Assembly: GCF_037975245.1 (NCBI RefSeq)
Contig: NC_092567.1
Span: forward strand, 11,504,376-11,568,375
Direction of reading: 5' to 3'
DNA: 64,000 nt
DNA from: Apostichopus japonicus
Taxonomy: Eukaryota > Echinodermata > Holothuroidea > Aspidochirotida > Stichopodidae
The stretch's first letter is position 1. Each line of letters begins with the position of its first letter. The position numbers were made by a program, and so were the translations under genes. This document shows positions 13,230-27,200 of this stretch, piece after piece. The notes beneath the pieces were generated by a model, which saw only the letters and a list, made by a program, of their open reading frames with translations, had not been told where the DNA came from and ran no database searches.

Positions 13230-14235
13230 TTATGGGTGTGTACGGTGCAGTGCTGTACCCATTGACTACTGGAAATGTACATACTCCAGTAGTCTATGAG
13301 TACTGCAATGACCCCTTACACACCAAGAGGTATTGTCCTTACTCTATAACTGTAGACACTACAGTAGTCATTGAGTATTGCACTGCTCCTTACACACACA
13401 GAAGTATGACTTTACTGTATAACTGTAGACACTACAGTAGTCATTGAATACTGCACTACCCCCTAACACACCCACAGGTATTTCTTTCCTGTATGACTTT
13501 ACATACTTACAGTACTTAGTCATTGAGTACTGCACTGCTCCTTGCACACCCAGAGGTATTACTTTACTGTATAATGTACAGGTGTACTACAGTAGTCATT
13601 GAGTACTGCACTGCTCCTTGCACACCCAGAGGTATTACTTAACTGTATAACTGTAGACACCACAGTAGTCATTCAGTACTGCGCTGCCCCTTACACACCC
13701 AGAGGTAAATATTTCCTGTATTTACTGTACATACAGTAATCATTGAATATGTACTGCACTGCTCCTTGCACACCCAGAGGTATTACTTAACTGTTTAACT
13801 GTAGACGCTACAGTAGTCATTGAGTACTGCCCTACTTCTTACACACCCAGAGGTATTACTTTACTGTATAAATGTTGATGCTACAGTAGTCATCGAGTAC
13901 TGTACTGCTCCCCTACACACCCAGAGGTACTGTAATACTTTACTGTATAACTGTAGACACTACAGTTATCATTGAGTACTGTACTGCTCCCTTTCATACA
14001 CAGCTCAGGTCTTATTTTACTGTATAACTTTAGATACTTGTAGTCATTGAGTACTGAACTGCTCGAGTTGTACACCCAGAGGTATTACATAACTGTATAA
14101 TTTTCCTACTATTCTCTGAGTGCTGCACTACTCCTTGCACACCAAGATGTTTTACTTTACTGTATTTACTGTAGACACAGTAGTCATTGAGTAAGTGCAC
14201 TGCTCCCTTGCACACCCAGAGGTTTTACTTTATAT
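13230..14235 (+). repeat. 75-bp satellite array (about 13 units)
   Basis: The unit carries CACACCCAGAGGTATTAC, ACTGTATAACTGTAGAC and TAGTCATTGAGTACTGCAC. CCAGAGGT recurs near 13551, 13627, 13699, 13774, 13848 and 13920, giving a period of 72-76 bp. Units differ by a few substitutions and small indels. The array ends about 190 bp before the decayed Ig exon. Unit length is not a multiple that keeps an open frame, so I do not read it as coding. Confidence 0.9.
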
Positions 14236-14422
14236 TAATGGACTGTAATGCAACATTGGTGCACAATGGAACGTATACATTTATATGATCTGTCAAATGT
14301 TTTTTTTTTTAATATACGGACTTCTTTACATGTTAAGTTCGTATTGACTAATATACAACGTATTTAAGTTGTTAACCAGTCATTGTGGGAAAAAAAACAA
14401 TTTCTCCTTTTTTCTTGAATAG

Positions 14423-14700
14423 CCTATCCAAGCCCGCCGTACATAATTGTAGAAGGATGTGACCATACACAGTATGTGTACTCGACGTCGCAAGAGCAGG
14501 AAACGTGACGTGTTCAGTTCGTGGAATACGACCAGAAGTCAAACTCCAATGGAGAACTTAGGAAAACTATCCTGCTCTTTCTCTAACAGAGCTGGAAAGG
14601 ACATCAACAGAAAAGTGAGGAATCTTTGACATTTCTCTTACAACAAACTTCAAAATTTTATCAGCGCCTGAAAGAGGGATCACATTAGAGTGTTTTATAA
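14423..14700 (+). pseudogene. Decayed immunoglobulin-like domain exon
   Basis: After an acceptor (TTCTTGAATAG) the frame starting at 14425 reads YPSPPYIIVEG and on to QEQE. One base is missing near 14503, after which the frame from 14505 gives VTCSVRGIRPEVKLQW, the typical first-Cys to Trp core of an Ig domain. The same frame then meets TAG at 14559 and TGA at 14616, yet still reads GIFDISLTTNF and GITLECF, which fit the E/F strands and second Cys. The exon starts in phase 1, as Ig exons usually do, and the transmembrane exon that follows also needs phase 1. No good donor is visible after the last Cys. It is a dead exon of the gene downstream, probably skipped. Confidence 0.75.
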
Positions 14701-15169
14701 TGAGTGTTTTATACCTGAAGTTACATTAGAATTGATCTAAATATTCTCCAGTACAGATCCAGTACAGTAGCCTGCTCGTGTAGTTAGAATACAGCCCGTA
14801 TGTTCAGTGAATTTTATGTCTGATAGAAGAATGCTTCTAAATGAATGGCTAGTTTGCATCTCCAATGACTTCTTCTTCGATCCGACTTACGGTTTCTAAA
14901 TCTGACTTTAAGCTCCATCAGAACAACTTTATTGTTATCTGCTTCTTTATATCGCCAAAAGGCTAGTCTTTTCTCACACACTGATGAATACTGATACACA
15001 GTAGTCTAAATCTACAGTATCTGAAATATGTGCACTTGGAAAGTGCAGTTGATTTTATTGAATAATTGTTCTGTCTTTGTGATAATGTTAACCCTTTCAG
15101 ATCCTCACTTAATATTTTCAAATGCTTAATTTCAAATTGCTAATTAACATGTGTTTTTCCAATTTACAG

Positions 15170-15265
15170 ACAACAAGGGGACTTTGGGTTCATCGAAAGT
15201 TGCTGTGGTTACAATTATAATTGTAGTACTTCTAATTCTGGTGGTTTTGGTCGTCTGTATGAAAG
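15170..15265 (+). CDS. Transmembrane exon of the NACHT receptor
   Basis: This 96-nt exon lies between acceptor AATTTACAG and donor GGTACT, phase 1 at both ends. After a short Asn/Lys/Gly/Ser segment (NKGTLGSSK) it codes about 21 strongly hydrophobic residues, mostly Val, Ile and Leu, followed by CMK. That is a single-pass transmembrane helix with a positive residue on the C-terminal side. By the positive-inside rule the downstream NACHT is cytoplasmic. Phase 1-1 matches Ig-type extracellular exons upstream. Confidence 0.8.
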
Positions 15266-18200
15266 GTACTGTACCATGGTGCATAGCACAATTACTTTGC
15301 AATATATAGCAAAGTTTGTCAGCTATTTTCTTGTATTCTATTTGTATTCATTGCATCTATATTATCCTTATTGACTAACAGAAAAGTATAGCAACTATTT
15401 GTTTTATCTAAATTTATATTTTTTATGTTTTTTATTTTGATGATAATAGTAACCGTTGCATTGATGATGGCGTTTGTGTGTATGTGCGAGTTTGTGATGC
15501 CCAGCTTGTAAACATGATATCTCAAGAAGGGTGGTTCTGACCAATATCATATGTAATGTGTAGACTTACCACATTGAGTACAAGAAGCCTATTGTTTTTG
15601 GTGAAGGTCAAGGGTCATTTGGGGTCATGAGGAGTCAAATTGTAAAAATCTGGTAAACACAATATTTCAAGAAAGGAAGGTCGGACCAACTTCATATTTG
15701 GTGAGCTTAAATTCACATTGAGTACAAGAATCCTATTGTTTTTGGTGGGGGTCAAAAGTCATTTGAGGTCACCAAGGATCAAATTGTGAAAACCTTTTAA
15801 ACACGATATCTCAAGATGGGAAGCATGGGCATACCTCATATTTGATGTGTAAAAGTACCAAATTAAGTCAAAGAAGTCTATTGTTTTTGGTGGAGGTCAA
15901 AGGTCATTTGGGGTCACTAGGGGTCAAATTGTGAAAACCTTTTAAACATGATGTGTCAAGAAGGAAAGCATGACGAACAGACCTTATATTTAATGTGTAG
16001 AAGAACCTTATTGATTAAAAGAAGCTCATTTTTTTCGGGGAAGTGGAAGGTCATTTGGGGTCATCAGAGGTCAAATTATGAAAACCTTGTAAACATGATA
16101 TCTCAATATTAGAAGCTTGGGCAGATCGCATAGTTGGTATGAAGGTGTATTGCATTGAGTGAAAGAAGCCCATTGATTTTGGTGGAGCTCAAGGTTCACT
16201 TGGGGAAAACAGGTCAAATGGTGAAAGCTTTGTAAACATGATCTTGCAAGAAGGGAACCTTGGACAAGTTAAGGAGCCTATTACTGTTTTTGGTGGAGGT
16301 CTAAGGTCATATGAAGACAACAAATGCCAAACATTTACTTCACTCCCCTCTTACCTGTCTCTCTACACTAACACACCTTCCTAACATAATATCATGAGGG
16401 AAGCTTGGACAGATCGCATATTTGGTATGTAATTGTACAACATTGGGCGGAGGTCAGTGGTCGTTTGAGTTCACCAGGTGTCAAATTGTGAGACCCATGT
16501 TTTACACAATATTTCAACAAGGACAGATGTCATATTTAGTATCTTGATGTATCTATCACATTTAGTACAAGATGCCTGTTGTTGAGGTGAATGGTAATTT
16601 CAGGACAGCCTCTGTCATTGTGACTTCTTTTTTTTTTCACATCACACTGCTTTTCACTGTATTACTATGTTCAAGTATGTTGTACACCCTCACTGTACAT
16701 GATGTCAGATTCATGAAGAAAACTGCTGATGTTACATCATCGAAACCACGATGCATCTTTGCATTCTGGTTAATTAACCTTACATAAATTATTCCTGCAG
16801 TGTTAAACTTCCGAAGGAGTCGGAGGAAAATTGTGGAAGACGAAGAGGTAAGACTGTAATATCTGAAAATATATATAAGATCAAGGGAAGCAAAATATAT
16901 AAAGCTGTTAAACATACTGTAACGCTAATTTAGTCTAAGATTCCGGGGGCACTTAAATATTCCCTACTGAGGACTGGTGGTGGTATGGAAACAAATGCGG
17001 CTTGGATGATTGTATGTTAGTAACGACGAGCCTTTAATCTCGCAATAACACGCAAAGAATGTAACACATAGATAAACTTAAGTAAAGAAACAGGCGCTGA
17101 GATTTCGTAATCTATTACTTTAATCAGTCACGGTACATACCATAAAGAAAATGGTTACAAACGTGTCACTTGTCTGATGATCACCAAACACGTGGGAAAC
17201 TCAGAGATTACACATGATTAAACAAAATATACTACTGTATATTAACTTGCGCTACCTATATTTATTGAGCATTTTTGATGCCGGAAGTGAACAACTGAAT
17301 TAATCGATACACATAATATGTTGCAACAACAAGTTAACATTATACTCATTTGAAATATTTAGCATTCCTACCAATGGATAGTTTCATGTTGTAAAAGATA
17401 TAAGTAATACACGCAACTGTCAGGAAATCCTCTCCCTACCAGTTTTGTGTTGAGAATAACATGTACATTACGATCATCCCTGCAGCAAAAACCACCCCAT
17501 TCCCCCTGGTCTTAGCCAAAAACAGGGAAGATTAAATATCTACCTGAGTTGGTAATGCAAGCCATACTGAACTCTTCTCTGCACAAATTCATGATTAAAA
17601 GAAACAGTGTATTTTTTCAGTGGTCAAGCCAAACTTGTCTTCACACACAGGAAAGTAGTACTGGCCATTAGAGCACTTGTGTTTGCAATCATACAGGTGA
17701 CTGGTCAACTCAAGGATGAATCCTAATGACAGTATTTGGGGTAGTTTATGCTATCAAGTAACAAATTATTATGCTTGAGTGAATTAGATGAGGACAGTTT
17801 TTCTATAGGCAAGCTTGACTGCCATGTAGACTCTGAGTACATTTATATAAGAATAAGGTATAACCTACGGTTACTTAGCAACATCAAACATATTATGTTA
17901 CCTTGTATCCTATTTAATAGAAAATGTTAGTTACATAGTCAAATTATTTGCAAATAGTGACTTCAAATTGATAATTTTATTGATAATATGTTTGAAAGTA
18001 TCATTACCTCTCTCTTGTTTAGATGTTGCCCAAGACTAAGACTCACCGCACACCTGGTAAGTCTGATGTACAAGTTATTGCAAGCTGAGTGCAGTGAATG
18101 CTGCAAACAATACCTTCAATTGCTTTAAGATACTGTTAAATACCACGCATAAATTAAAATAAATTTCAACATACATATCCTCTACAAATGATAATGTATA

Positions 18201-21200
18201 ATAATGTAACTGATTCCAGTGACTTTATTGCTGTCATATCAAATTCATGTTGCAGTTAACTTTACCAAATGGGGATACAGTATATAAATGACACAATAAT
18301 TTCACGGTTCCTTTTGTGGTTTATGAAAATAAGATATGAACATTCTGAATACATCAGAATGCGCCCCACTTCAGATAACAGTTATGACCCAATGATGACT
18401 CTCAAATGGTCTGAGCCAAGAATTTTTTTTTTTTTACACATCTTTGCCAAATGTTGGAATCGATTGTCTCTTTGCAATTAAAGCAGCTGTTCAAATAACC
18501 ATTTAGTTTGAGAACGAATCTAAAGTTAAGCAATTCAATTAACATATCAAGACATTTTCTACAACAAAATTTGGTTGAGCAGCTACCAATAATGACATTC
18601 CCAATTAAAAAAAAAAACTTTCATCTGACCATTTTCATTATTGAATTTGTTCCTGATATAAAATAAGATTGTCACTAATCACACTTTTCTGGTTTCCTAC
18701 AGAGGAGGAACAATTCATCAAGGAACTAAAGGCAAAGTATGAGATACTTTATCACTCCGTACAACCATTGCCTTACATCAGAGACAGAATGTATTGTGTT
18801 GATAAAGTATATGTTTATAGCGGCATTGAACGGTTAGTTCAACAAGCACATGGAAACAAAATGTGGAAACTTTTAGAGTCACATCATGAACTACTAAAGA
18901 AACCTGAGAATTGTGGTAGGCAAATTATAGAGGGCGAACCTGGATCCGGAAAATCAACACTGACACTACAGCTTGCATACGATTGGTGCCAAAGAGTTCC
19001 AAAATCCCCTTTAAGTAACGTACCGGTACTTATTTACCTGCGGCTAAGACAACTGAGAGGGGTGAAGTCAATATACCAAGCAATACGGCGTTTTATATTA
19101 CCCAGAGACTCAGATCTGAGTGAGGTTATAGTGGAATCAATCATAAAGAATTGTTCAGGTGTATTGGTTATTTTGGATGGATTTGACGAATACCCTGATA
19201 AAGACGATCAAGAGACTGATATTTCTCTTATCCTTCGGAGAGAAATGTTGCAGGATATAGACGTCATTCTGACTACCAGGCCTTTCTACTTACCGAAAGA
19301 ATTTGCACCGCATAGTGATCGAATACGTTTAACAGGTTTCAACGAGGACATCCGAGATCAATATATTCAGAAAGCAGTTGTACACGGTGACGAACAAGCT
19401 GCCAGGGAAATAATACTTAAACTCCAACGAAACCCTCTACTTGGTGACTTGTGTCAAGTTCGTTTGTTGTTTGTTTTGTTTGCTCACATGAGCCACGAGA
19501 ACAAAGACTTGAAGACATTCAAATGCGTTACTAGCTTCTTTCGTAATGTGATAGCTTGCTTACATAGTCATTTGATGAACAAACCAATTGAAAAGGTATG
19601 TTTTGACTTAAAACATGATGAGTTGAACAAGGTTGCTTTTGAGGCATTGAACGGTAGAAACCAACTGATTGTGTGGGATAGTACTTCCCTGAGAAAACGA
19701 CTTGGGGATGACTTTTATGAGCAGTATCTTAATACTGGAATATTTTTTGAGGAAGAAATACTGACTGGTGATCAATTTCTCTACAAAAAGGAAGTCAGAT
19801 TCTTCCACAAATTGTTCTGTGAGTGGTATGCTGCCCACTACATTGCTGATTATCTATCTCAAGAATCTTTAACCTCTGCCACAACAGAGAGCCAGAGTGT
19901 AGCTGAACTGCTCCGTTTTTTGGATCCTTTTGAACTTCACTATGTTTACAGATTTGCCTGTGGTCTTAATAAGACTGCTTCAGGTAAAATTGTAAATTAT
20001 CTGCAAAACAACCTTAAACATAAAAAGTTTGCTATGATGTGCATGCTGGAACAAGACTATAAAAATGAGAATGTTGTTGATGCAATCACAAAGTTGGCCT
20101 CTAAAGTGGTCCACGTGCATGGCGATGACAGTCAACTACATCAGAGATCAACTTTACAAGTTTTGGAATTCGCGAGTGCAACACAGGTGAAGTAATTTTC
20201 TTTCACTGCAATCAAGACATATTTCCTCAGGTTTGTGGTCATGTGGTCACGGTCTTGTACTGTTATTGTACAATATAATTATAATCAGTGTGTTCTTATA
20301 CCTACAAAAAACAATGCAAAACTTCCAGCCTCCACCGGGATTCGGACCTTTGCCCTCTCATGTATTTAAGTGCCTGGTTTATTTTTCTGCCAAGTCCTGT
20401 TTTGATTTTTCCAGTTTGCACTGCATTTCTTGAAAGTTATATAATAGCAGTCGATTCATGAGATCAGATTCCCAACTGTATACATATCTTCAGAGGTTGA
20501 ATCCCAAAATAATGACTTAATGACCATACGAACGTAAACAATTTCAAATGCTAACAACACTTAGTGTCAATGTCGTTACCAATAGTGTCACTTGATTTAT
20601 TGCTTTCATGTGGCCATACTGCCAGTAATAAATGAACACACTATGACATAGACAATCCAAACCTTGAAAATATTGAATAATTTGAGTTTTAGTTGTGAGG
20701 TCTTCATAACAGCAAATGGTGTTAAATGCAGAACTGAAGTCCATAAAACAAGTCCTTGCATAATTACTAGGAGTGTCTACATGTTGACGTAGAATAGTGT
20801 CCAGAAGCAGGCGGGCATCCCCACCCGATCTACCACTGCGATATGCGAATCGGTATTTGTCCAGTGATGGACTACAGTTCAATATTTCGCTACGAAGAAG
20901 TTTCTCAAAACACTTCATTGAAACACTGGTCTAACTCAATTACATAAAACCCTCCATCCGTTCATAATGTAGCATGATTCTTTTACTAGAGGATAACTAC
21001 AATACATTAACCTTGTTCATTTCTCTAACAGATTACCATAGCCTGCCTTCACCTGACCATGGCCTTCAAGGAGTGTGATGGATACACTATTTTACTCCAA
21101 TCTGGCCTCTCTCTCTGTCCTTTAGTGACAGTAGAAAAGATACACATAGAGACTGAGAAGGAAGGAAATGAACCGTATGCAATATCAGAGATACAGTTAA

Positions 21201-24200
21201 CAAACATCTTCGGTTTTGCGCTTCGTTGTCAGTCTGTTAAGGAGCTGTCGTAAGTTGAATCTCATGTTTTTTGTTATCATACTATGTACCTACAAGTATT
21301 CTCTCTTGTTACATTTAAAATAACTGATTAACCAAAGTAATAAAGATAAACACAGAGCTCTGACAAAACTTGTATTAGAAATGACGTACCATCAAGAAAT
21401 ACATTGTAATCGGAAATTTTAGTGTTACAATCATGAAAAAAGATGAGTTGTTTATGTTGGTATGACTAGCCATCACGGTATTAATTATAACCAAAAGAAA
21501 CAATGACAGTTGTGAATTTGGAAGGTAAGAATATTTTTCATATATCATTGGGAATATGTCTTACATGATATGATAAGTATCATCAAAGAGGCCAAGGTGT
21601 AATTGAACCCAACAAATTTCTTCATGAATTTTGGAGGATTTAATCAGTAATGTGGTAGTATGAGGTAATCCCCCACTCTTAAAAACAGAGGACAACATAC
21701 TGTGCGTGGAATTGTATTACAAACAATTCTATTTTACAATCTATCTGATTGTCTGCACACCAATTCCTTTCATGGACTCCTAGCACGACCTAAGGACGAG
21801 CCTAAACATACTGTATATTACACTATTACCTTCCTGCAGTTATGGGCTCATTTGCTCATATTAAACAGCAAAATGATGTCCACAGAAATGATGTCCACAA
21901 AATGATGTCCACTGTTTTGCTATCTTTCTCTCATGTTGGTTTGTTTCTTCCTTTCTACTTCAAAGGTTCAGTGAATGTCTGCTGCCTCTTTCGCCCTCTC
22001 AAGAGTCTATCAATGCAGAGATGATATCTAGGAAACTTAAAAGTAACTATCGATTCTGTCAGTATTGGTTGATTATTTGATAAAATCTAGTCATTTAGGA
22101 GCTGATATAAGAGATAATATATTGTAACATTTTCATAAGAAGTGCAAAGAGCAGATTGTAAGCCTTTGGTAAAAGCAAGAATGATGCAAAAGTAGAAAAT
22201 ATGACAAAATAAATTGCTTTGTCAGGAGGATTACATTGATTTTAGGAGCAGTAAGTGTTAACCTCCTGACTGATTTGTCCTGCTCGACACATTCCTTTGG
22301 TACAAGCTACTGTAATGGCAATGTTATTAACTTATCATACCTATACTTAGGATATTTGTTTAAGAACATTACTTTAAGTTTAAACACTGAAATCGTGTCG
22401 TTTTAAGTCAAGCCATATTTATTGGATGAAAAACACCAAAATCAAAGTTAGGTCTTAAGTGTTCCATTTTTAGTGTAGAGGTGTCCGTTTCATTTATGTG
22501 AAAAAGTTAATTCCTCTCCTTCATAAATCCTAAAATGTCTTTTAAAATTTAACATATTTTTACATACTTGTCATCATAGTATACTGGCGAGACTACGGTT
22601 ACAGCCTGAATCTCCATTCTGGTGATTGGGAGGTATGATTCTTTTGTTTTTAGTTGCCAGGGCTTTTTGTTATTGTGTACGTGTCCATTAGTGCAGAACA
22701 AGTTGGAAGTACAGTAGTGTAAATGCCGACAACCACTAGACAACAACAGAGATCGTGACATAGCTTAGGGAATATAATGTGTAGTTCTAGATTGTGGAAA
22801 CAATATTTAAAATATGAGTTGGTCATTGGACATTTTTGTTTACTAATTAATTCAGATCATTAATCAACTGAAGATACTCAAGGTAACCCTGTATGACGTT
22901 TCTTTTCTATTGAGACTATTTTGAACTTTTCTGTACATAGTGATAAGTCTGGTAGTATGAAAATGACGTTTTGCTGGATGTGTTTTGGACTTATTTTCAT
23001 AACAATGGATTTTCTTTAAGCTATAGTAATACCAATGATACTACAATTAGAATAGTAAAAACAAGTAAAAACAGAGAGATAAGTTTACACTGCTTCATTT
23101 TGTGTTTATTTTCAGGTTGATAATATCAATATTATTGAGTCACTGTGTTCAGAGAGGTTACAGATCTGGACTAAAGATAGTAAATTACAACAGAATAGTA
23201 CTTTGCAGCTACTGAAGAACGCATCTAACAATGATGTAAGTCAGTAGTCTAATATCAAAATCCCTATGATGGACTAGATATGTCAAAATACATCATCCCC
23301 ATTATGTACTAGATATGTCATCCCCATTATGTTATTAAGTGTTTTTTGAGATACCATAGTATCATTTTGCATTTTGCAGTCAAATTATTTAACAAATTTG
23401 ATTCATTGTCTTCAACAGTGTTAAGAATGCAGGATTTTGCATCCGGAACGCAAAGTTCCAGAGATGGACGCAAACACTTCACATTGCGTCCCGCGGATGG
23501 AAACCCTAAGTACACACACTCACAACTAGGCCTATATGCAAAACATAACAAAACAAATTTTTGAATGAATATCTTTTGAATGAACATTATTTTCCAAACC
23601 TCAGGGTAATCAAAATTTCTTCCAATCATTCTGATGATTGAATTTGTCTTAAATCAAATAAATCATAGCAATCAACCACAAGGTACGGAGTTATAACTCC
23701 GTACCTTGTTATAACAACATTTACATTACAGAGATTTACATGCAAACAATAGTCATAGTTCCTTCCAAACTTCCCATGATCTGATTGGCTAATAGTTCCT
23801 TACCTTTTTTCTGGAAACATTCTTGTGTCTGTAGTGCTCAATGAAAACAAATTATGTAAATTAACAACAATTTAACATTACTTTCCCTGTGTAGAGATGA
23901 CAATGTTTGTGCTATAAGCTATCATATGTGTGCACTCAAATATCATAACATTAGGCCCTGTTGACAGTCATGTTATGAAATTTTGGTTTTTTTTTTCTAC
24001 GATATCATGTAATATTTGAGTCATTGTTTTGATAAAAAAAAAAGTTGTGAGTTGAGACAAGTTAGTAATTTTGTAGGAAGCTAACATCTCGGATACTAAA
24101 AAATTATTTTGACCTCACAGTACGTTTGTTCTCTCCACATTGACAGTTGTTCAAGTAATATACTGTACATTCATACCGCAGTACTTTCTTTGTTGCAAAG

Positions 24201-27200
24201 TTTTTCGCACTGTCTTTGACCATGTGCCCCACTGATTTATTTTTCTTGTGCAACATTCATACATTGTCAAAAGTAGCTATTGAAGCTTGAGTTTTTATTG
24301 GACTTTGTGTGAAGAGATATTTACATACTGTATGAAAGGGGCAATGGGTTGGAACTGGCTGGGGTTGGGCCAACTTGCCAATGGTGGTTGAGGAAAGGGT
24401 AAACTTTGTTCAATTTTAAATAAAACTAATGAATAACATTGCATTGGTTAACTGTTAATGGTAACTTACAACAGAACTTCATAAAAGTTGTGAGCAAGTA
24501 GTTATAGGCCTTTAGGGATGTGTTCTTGTGTTGTCGAGATCTATTTATATTTTCTACAAAATTTAAGGGGCTCAATAAAATGAGTTTAGCGTGCAGCGTT
24601 TTCACTTTTACATGTTCTCTCTAAGCACTCCTATTACTTAACATGAATTTCCAACATTCACAGCATATGCATAGCCTATAACATTTCACACACGCTTTGT
24701 AAGGAAGTTGTTTATGATGCAGAGGTATGGATTGTGTGATCTAGGAAAGCATATTTGGTAACTAGTCTATGGTAAAATTTCTCTCTTCAAAACTTTGAAA
24801 GTCTTTTTGTTGGAGTACAATAGTTACAGGTTTATCATTTGATGATTTTTTGTGCATGGCATAGACCTATCACTAAAGGCTTCTTGTTGTGCACAAGCCA
24901 ATGTGCTTTCAGGGGTCATTATAGCTCAGTATTATGTGTTCCTGTAGAGGTATTTTACCTTGCATTTTGCATGGAGGACTACAGGGATGCCAGTTTTTCT
25001 GAGCAGACTCAAACCCTGTTAAACGTTTAATCCTAGTAACCATGCTGGACTTCACAGTGTACTAAATTTCACGCTAATTGCACACATACTGTAAGAGTAC
25101 TCCAGCTAGTGGCACACATAACACAAGATGATTTAAAGATAACATATCACTCTGTAGTGACAATATATCTATAATTCATAAGGTGTGTGGTTTGACAAAA
25201 TAAAAACAGGACGTTTAACATAACTAATTCATATCAAGAAATTTTCTCACTACATTCCTAGTCTAACAGCCCATATTTCATCCTGGTCATCATTCATATA
25301 TCAGTCATTTTGCCCATTTTATGTTTCATGCATTTATAGTAAGACGGGGTAAAAAAAAAACGTTTCCTTAAAGTTTAACATAAAACTCGTTAGGTAGATG
25401 CTTAGGTAGATATTTTAGCATTGTCAGTTGACAAGTGGGAATACCTTCCTAAATAGCCATAATAAAAATTTCAATCACAATGAGTAAAGGAGAAATTCCA
25501 GAAAAGGGGTGGTTTTTTTTTACCCCGGCTGTTAGTCATTTTTGGGGTAAAAAAAAACCCTGCTGGGGTAAAAAAAGTCCACACTGTTAAAACAACATAC
25601 TACCAAAGAAAATGTGCAAAACCACCAGAAATATTTTCAGCACACTTTAGAAAAGCTTTATTTGGGCATTTTCAATCAAGTTCTGCATGAATTAACCTAT
25701 TGCCAAACGATAAACTCCGGGAAACAAACCCCACCTTCCGAGACTTAGCAAGATTCTATCAAGACTGTTTAATGCCCCCTGAAACATTATTGACCATGTT
25801 TTATGAGTTTTATTCTATATATTAGTATCACATCCAGCTGTGGGGTTGGGACTTAGGGTAGAGAATAATTTAGGACTCTAAAAATAACAAGATAACCATA
25901 TACAGCAGACATATATTGTGTTAGGCTATAACACTAGGCTTACATAGAAATAACTTAGGTTAAGAACAGGCAACAGTTAGTTATAAAAATGTAAATTATT
26001 ATATTGGTAGAAATTAGAGGAGCATAGAGCATAGGAGCATACTCCCTGTGTCAATCATATAGCAATTCTAACATTCTGTGATAAATATAAACCATTTTGG
26101 GAGGAAATTAACTGGTCTTTTTTTACCCCATACGGACACTAAACCCTGGGGTAAAAAAAAACCACGTCATTCGAGAAAACTGGCAGATCGTGCGGGTAAT
26201 TACATTACTGATTCATGTAGGTACGCCTCTTGTTATCATAACCAAGAAACAAAAACCTCAATATCAGTTCTAATATTTTTGCAGGATAAAGTTAAAGGAC
26301 AGTGTTCAGAACTTAAATATTTGCTATTTTTAGAGTATAGGAAAAATCGGCGCTAAAAGTATCGGTACGCCGATGGAAAAGAATAGTAACAATCAATTAA
26401 GTATGTCAGAATTGACTTGGGCACCATGGTTTTCACATACACCATACAAAAATGTGTTTCTATTTCTCACGACTTGTAGTTGGGGGGTGGTTTTTTTTTA
26501 CCCCAACTACCCTGTGGTTTTTTTTTACCCCGTCTTACTATATTCACTTTAGTGTTACTGTCTTTTTATACATTGTGTACTATGTTAGATAAAGAAGTTG
26601 GATCAACCCATATTAAAAATGGTGAAGAAAAATGTTGTTTCTGTTAACATTAATGTGAGATTTCAATAAACAAACTTGAGCCTAATCGTAATAATGCGAG
26701 GAGTGGATTTATGCTAGTATTAAGATGTATAAGAGATACCTTCAGGAAAGTTACTGGCAACAGTAGGTTATAATCGTATTAATAATCGATATAGCTCTAA
26801 ATCATTCACAATGTTGATTGAATCGTTTGTTACCTTCCTTCAGATCCCCATCTTCCATCTGGAGCTTCTACAATCCTTCTCCAAGGCTGATGCTGGTAAC
26901 ATCATCCTCTGTTCAGGTCTACAATTGTCCTGTCCTGTGTCATTAAAGAAGCTATCGATAGATACGTATGAGGAGGGAAGAGAACTGACAGAGACAGAGG
27001 TTGTTGGCATATTGATGTTTGCACAACATTCACAGCGATTGGAAAAGCTAATGTGAGTATTTCAATGAATATCGTATCTTAGTAATGCGTACCTAGATAC
27101 CACTTTCACACTTTAAATAGGCATAAATACCTGCAAAGTTTTATCACTATTTGCCAAGTGGAAAGATACTCTCAAGGACAGAACTTTATTGTTTCTGTAT

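Noticed and set aside
13230-14235. Regular 75-bp repeats that could suggest a CRISPR array
   Set aside because: There are no constant-repeat and variable-spacer units; the whole 75 bp is conserved and the genome is eukaryotic. It is a satellite.
19608-19838. Minus-strand open frame of 76 codons inside the NACHT exon
   Set aside because: It is the antisense shadow of the NACHT coding frame.
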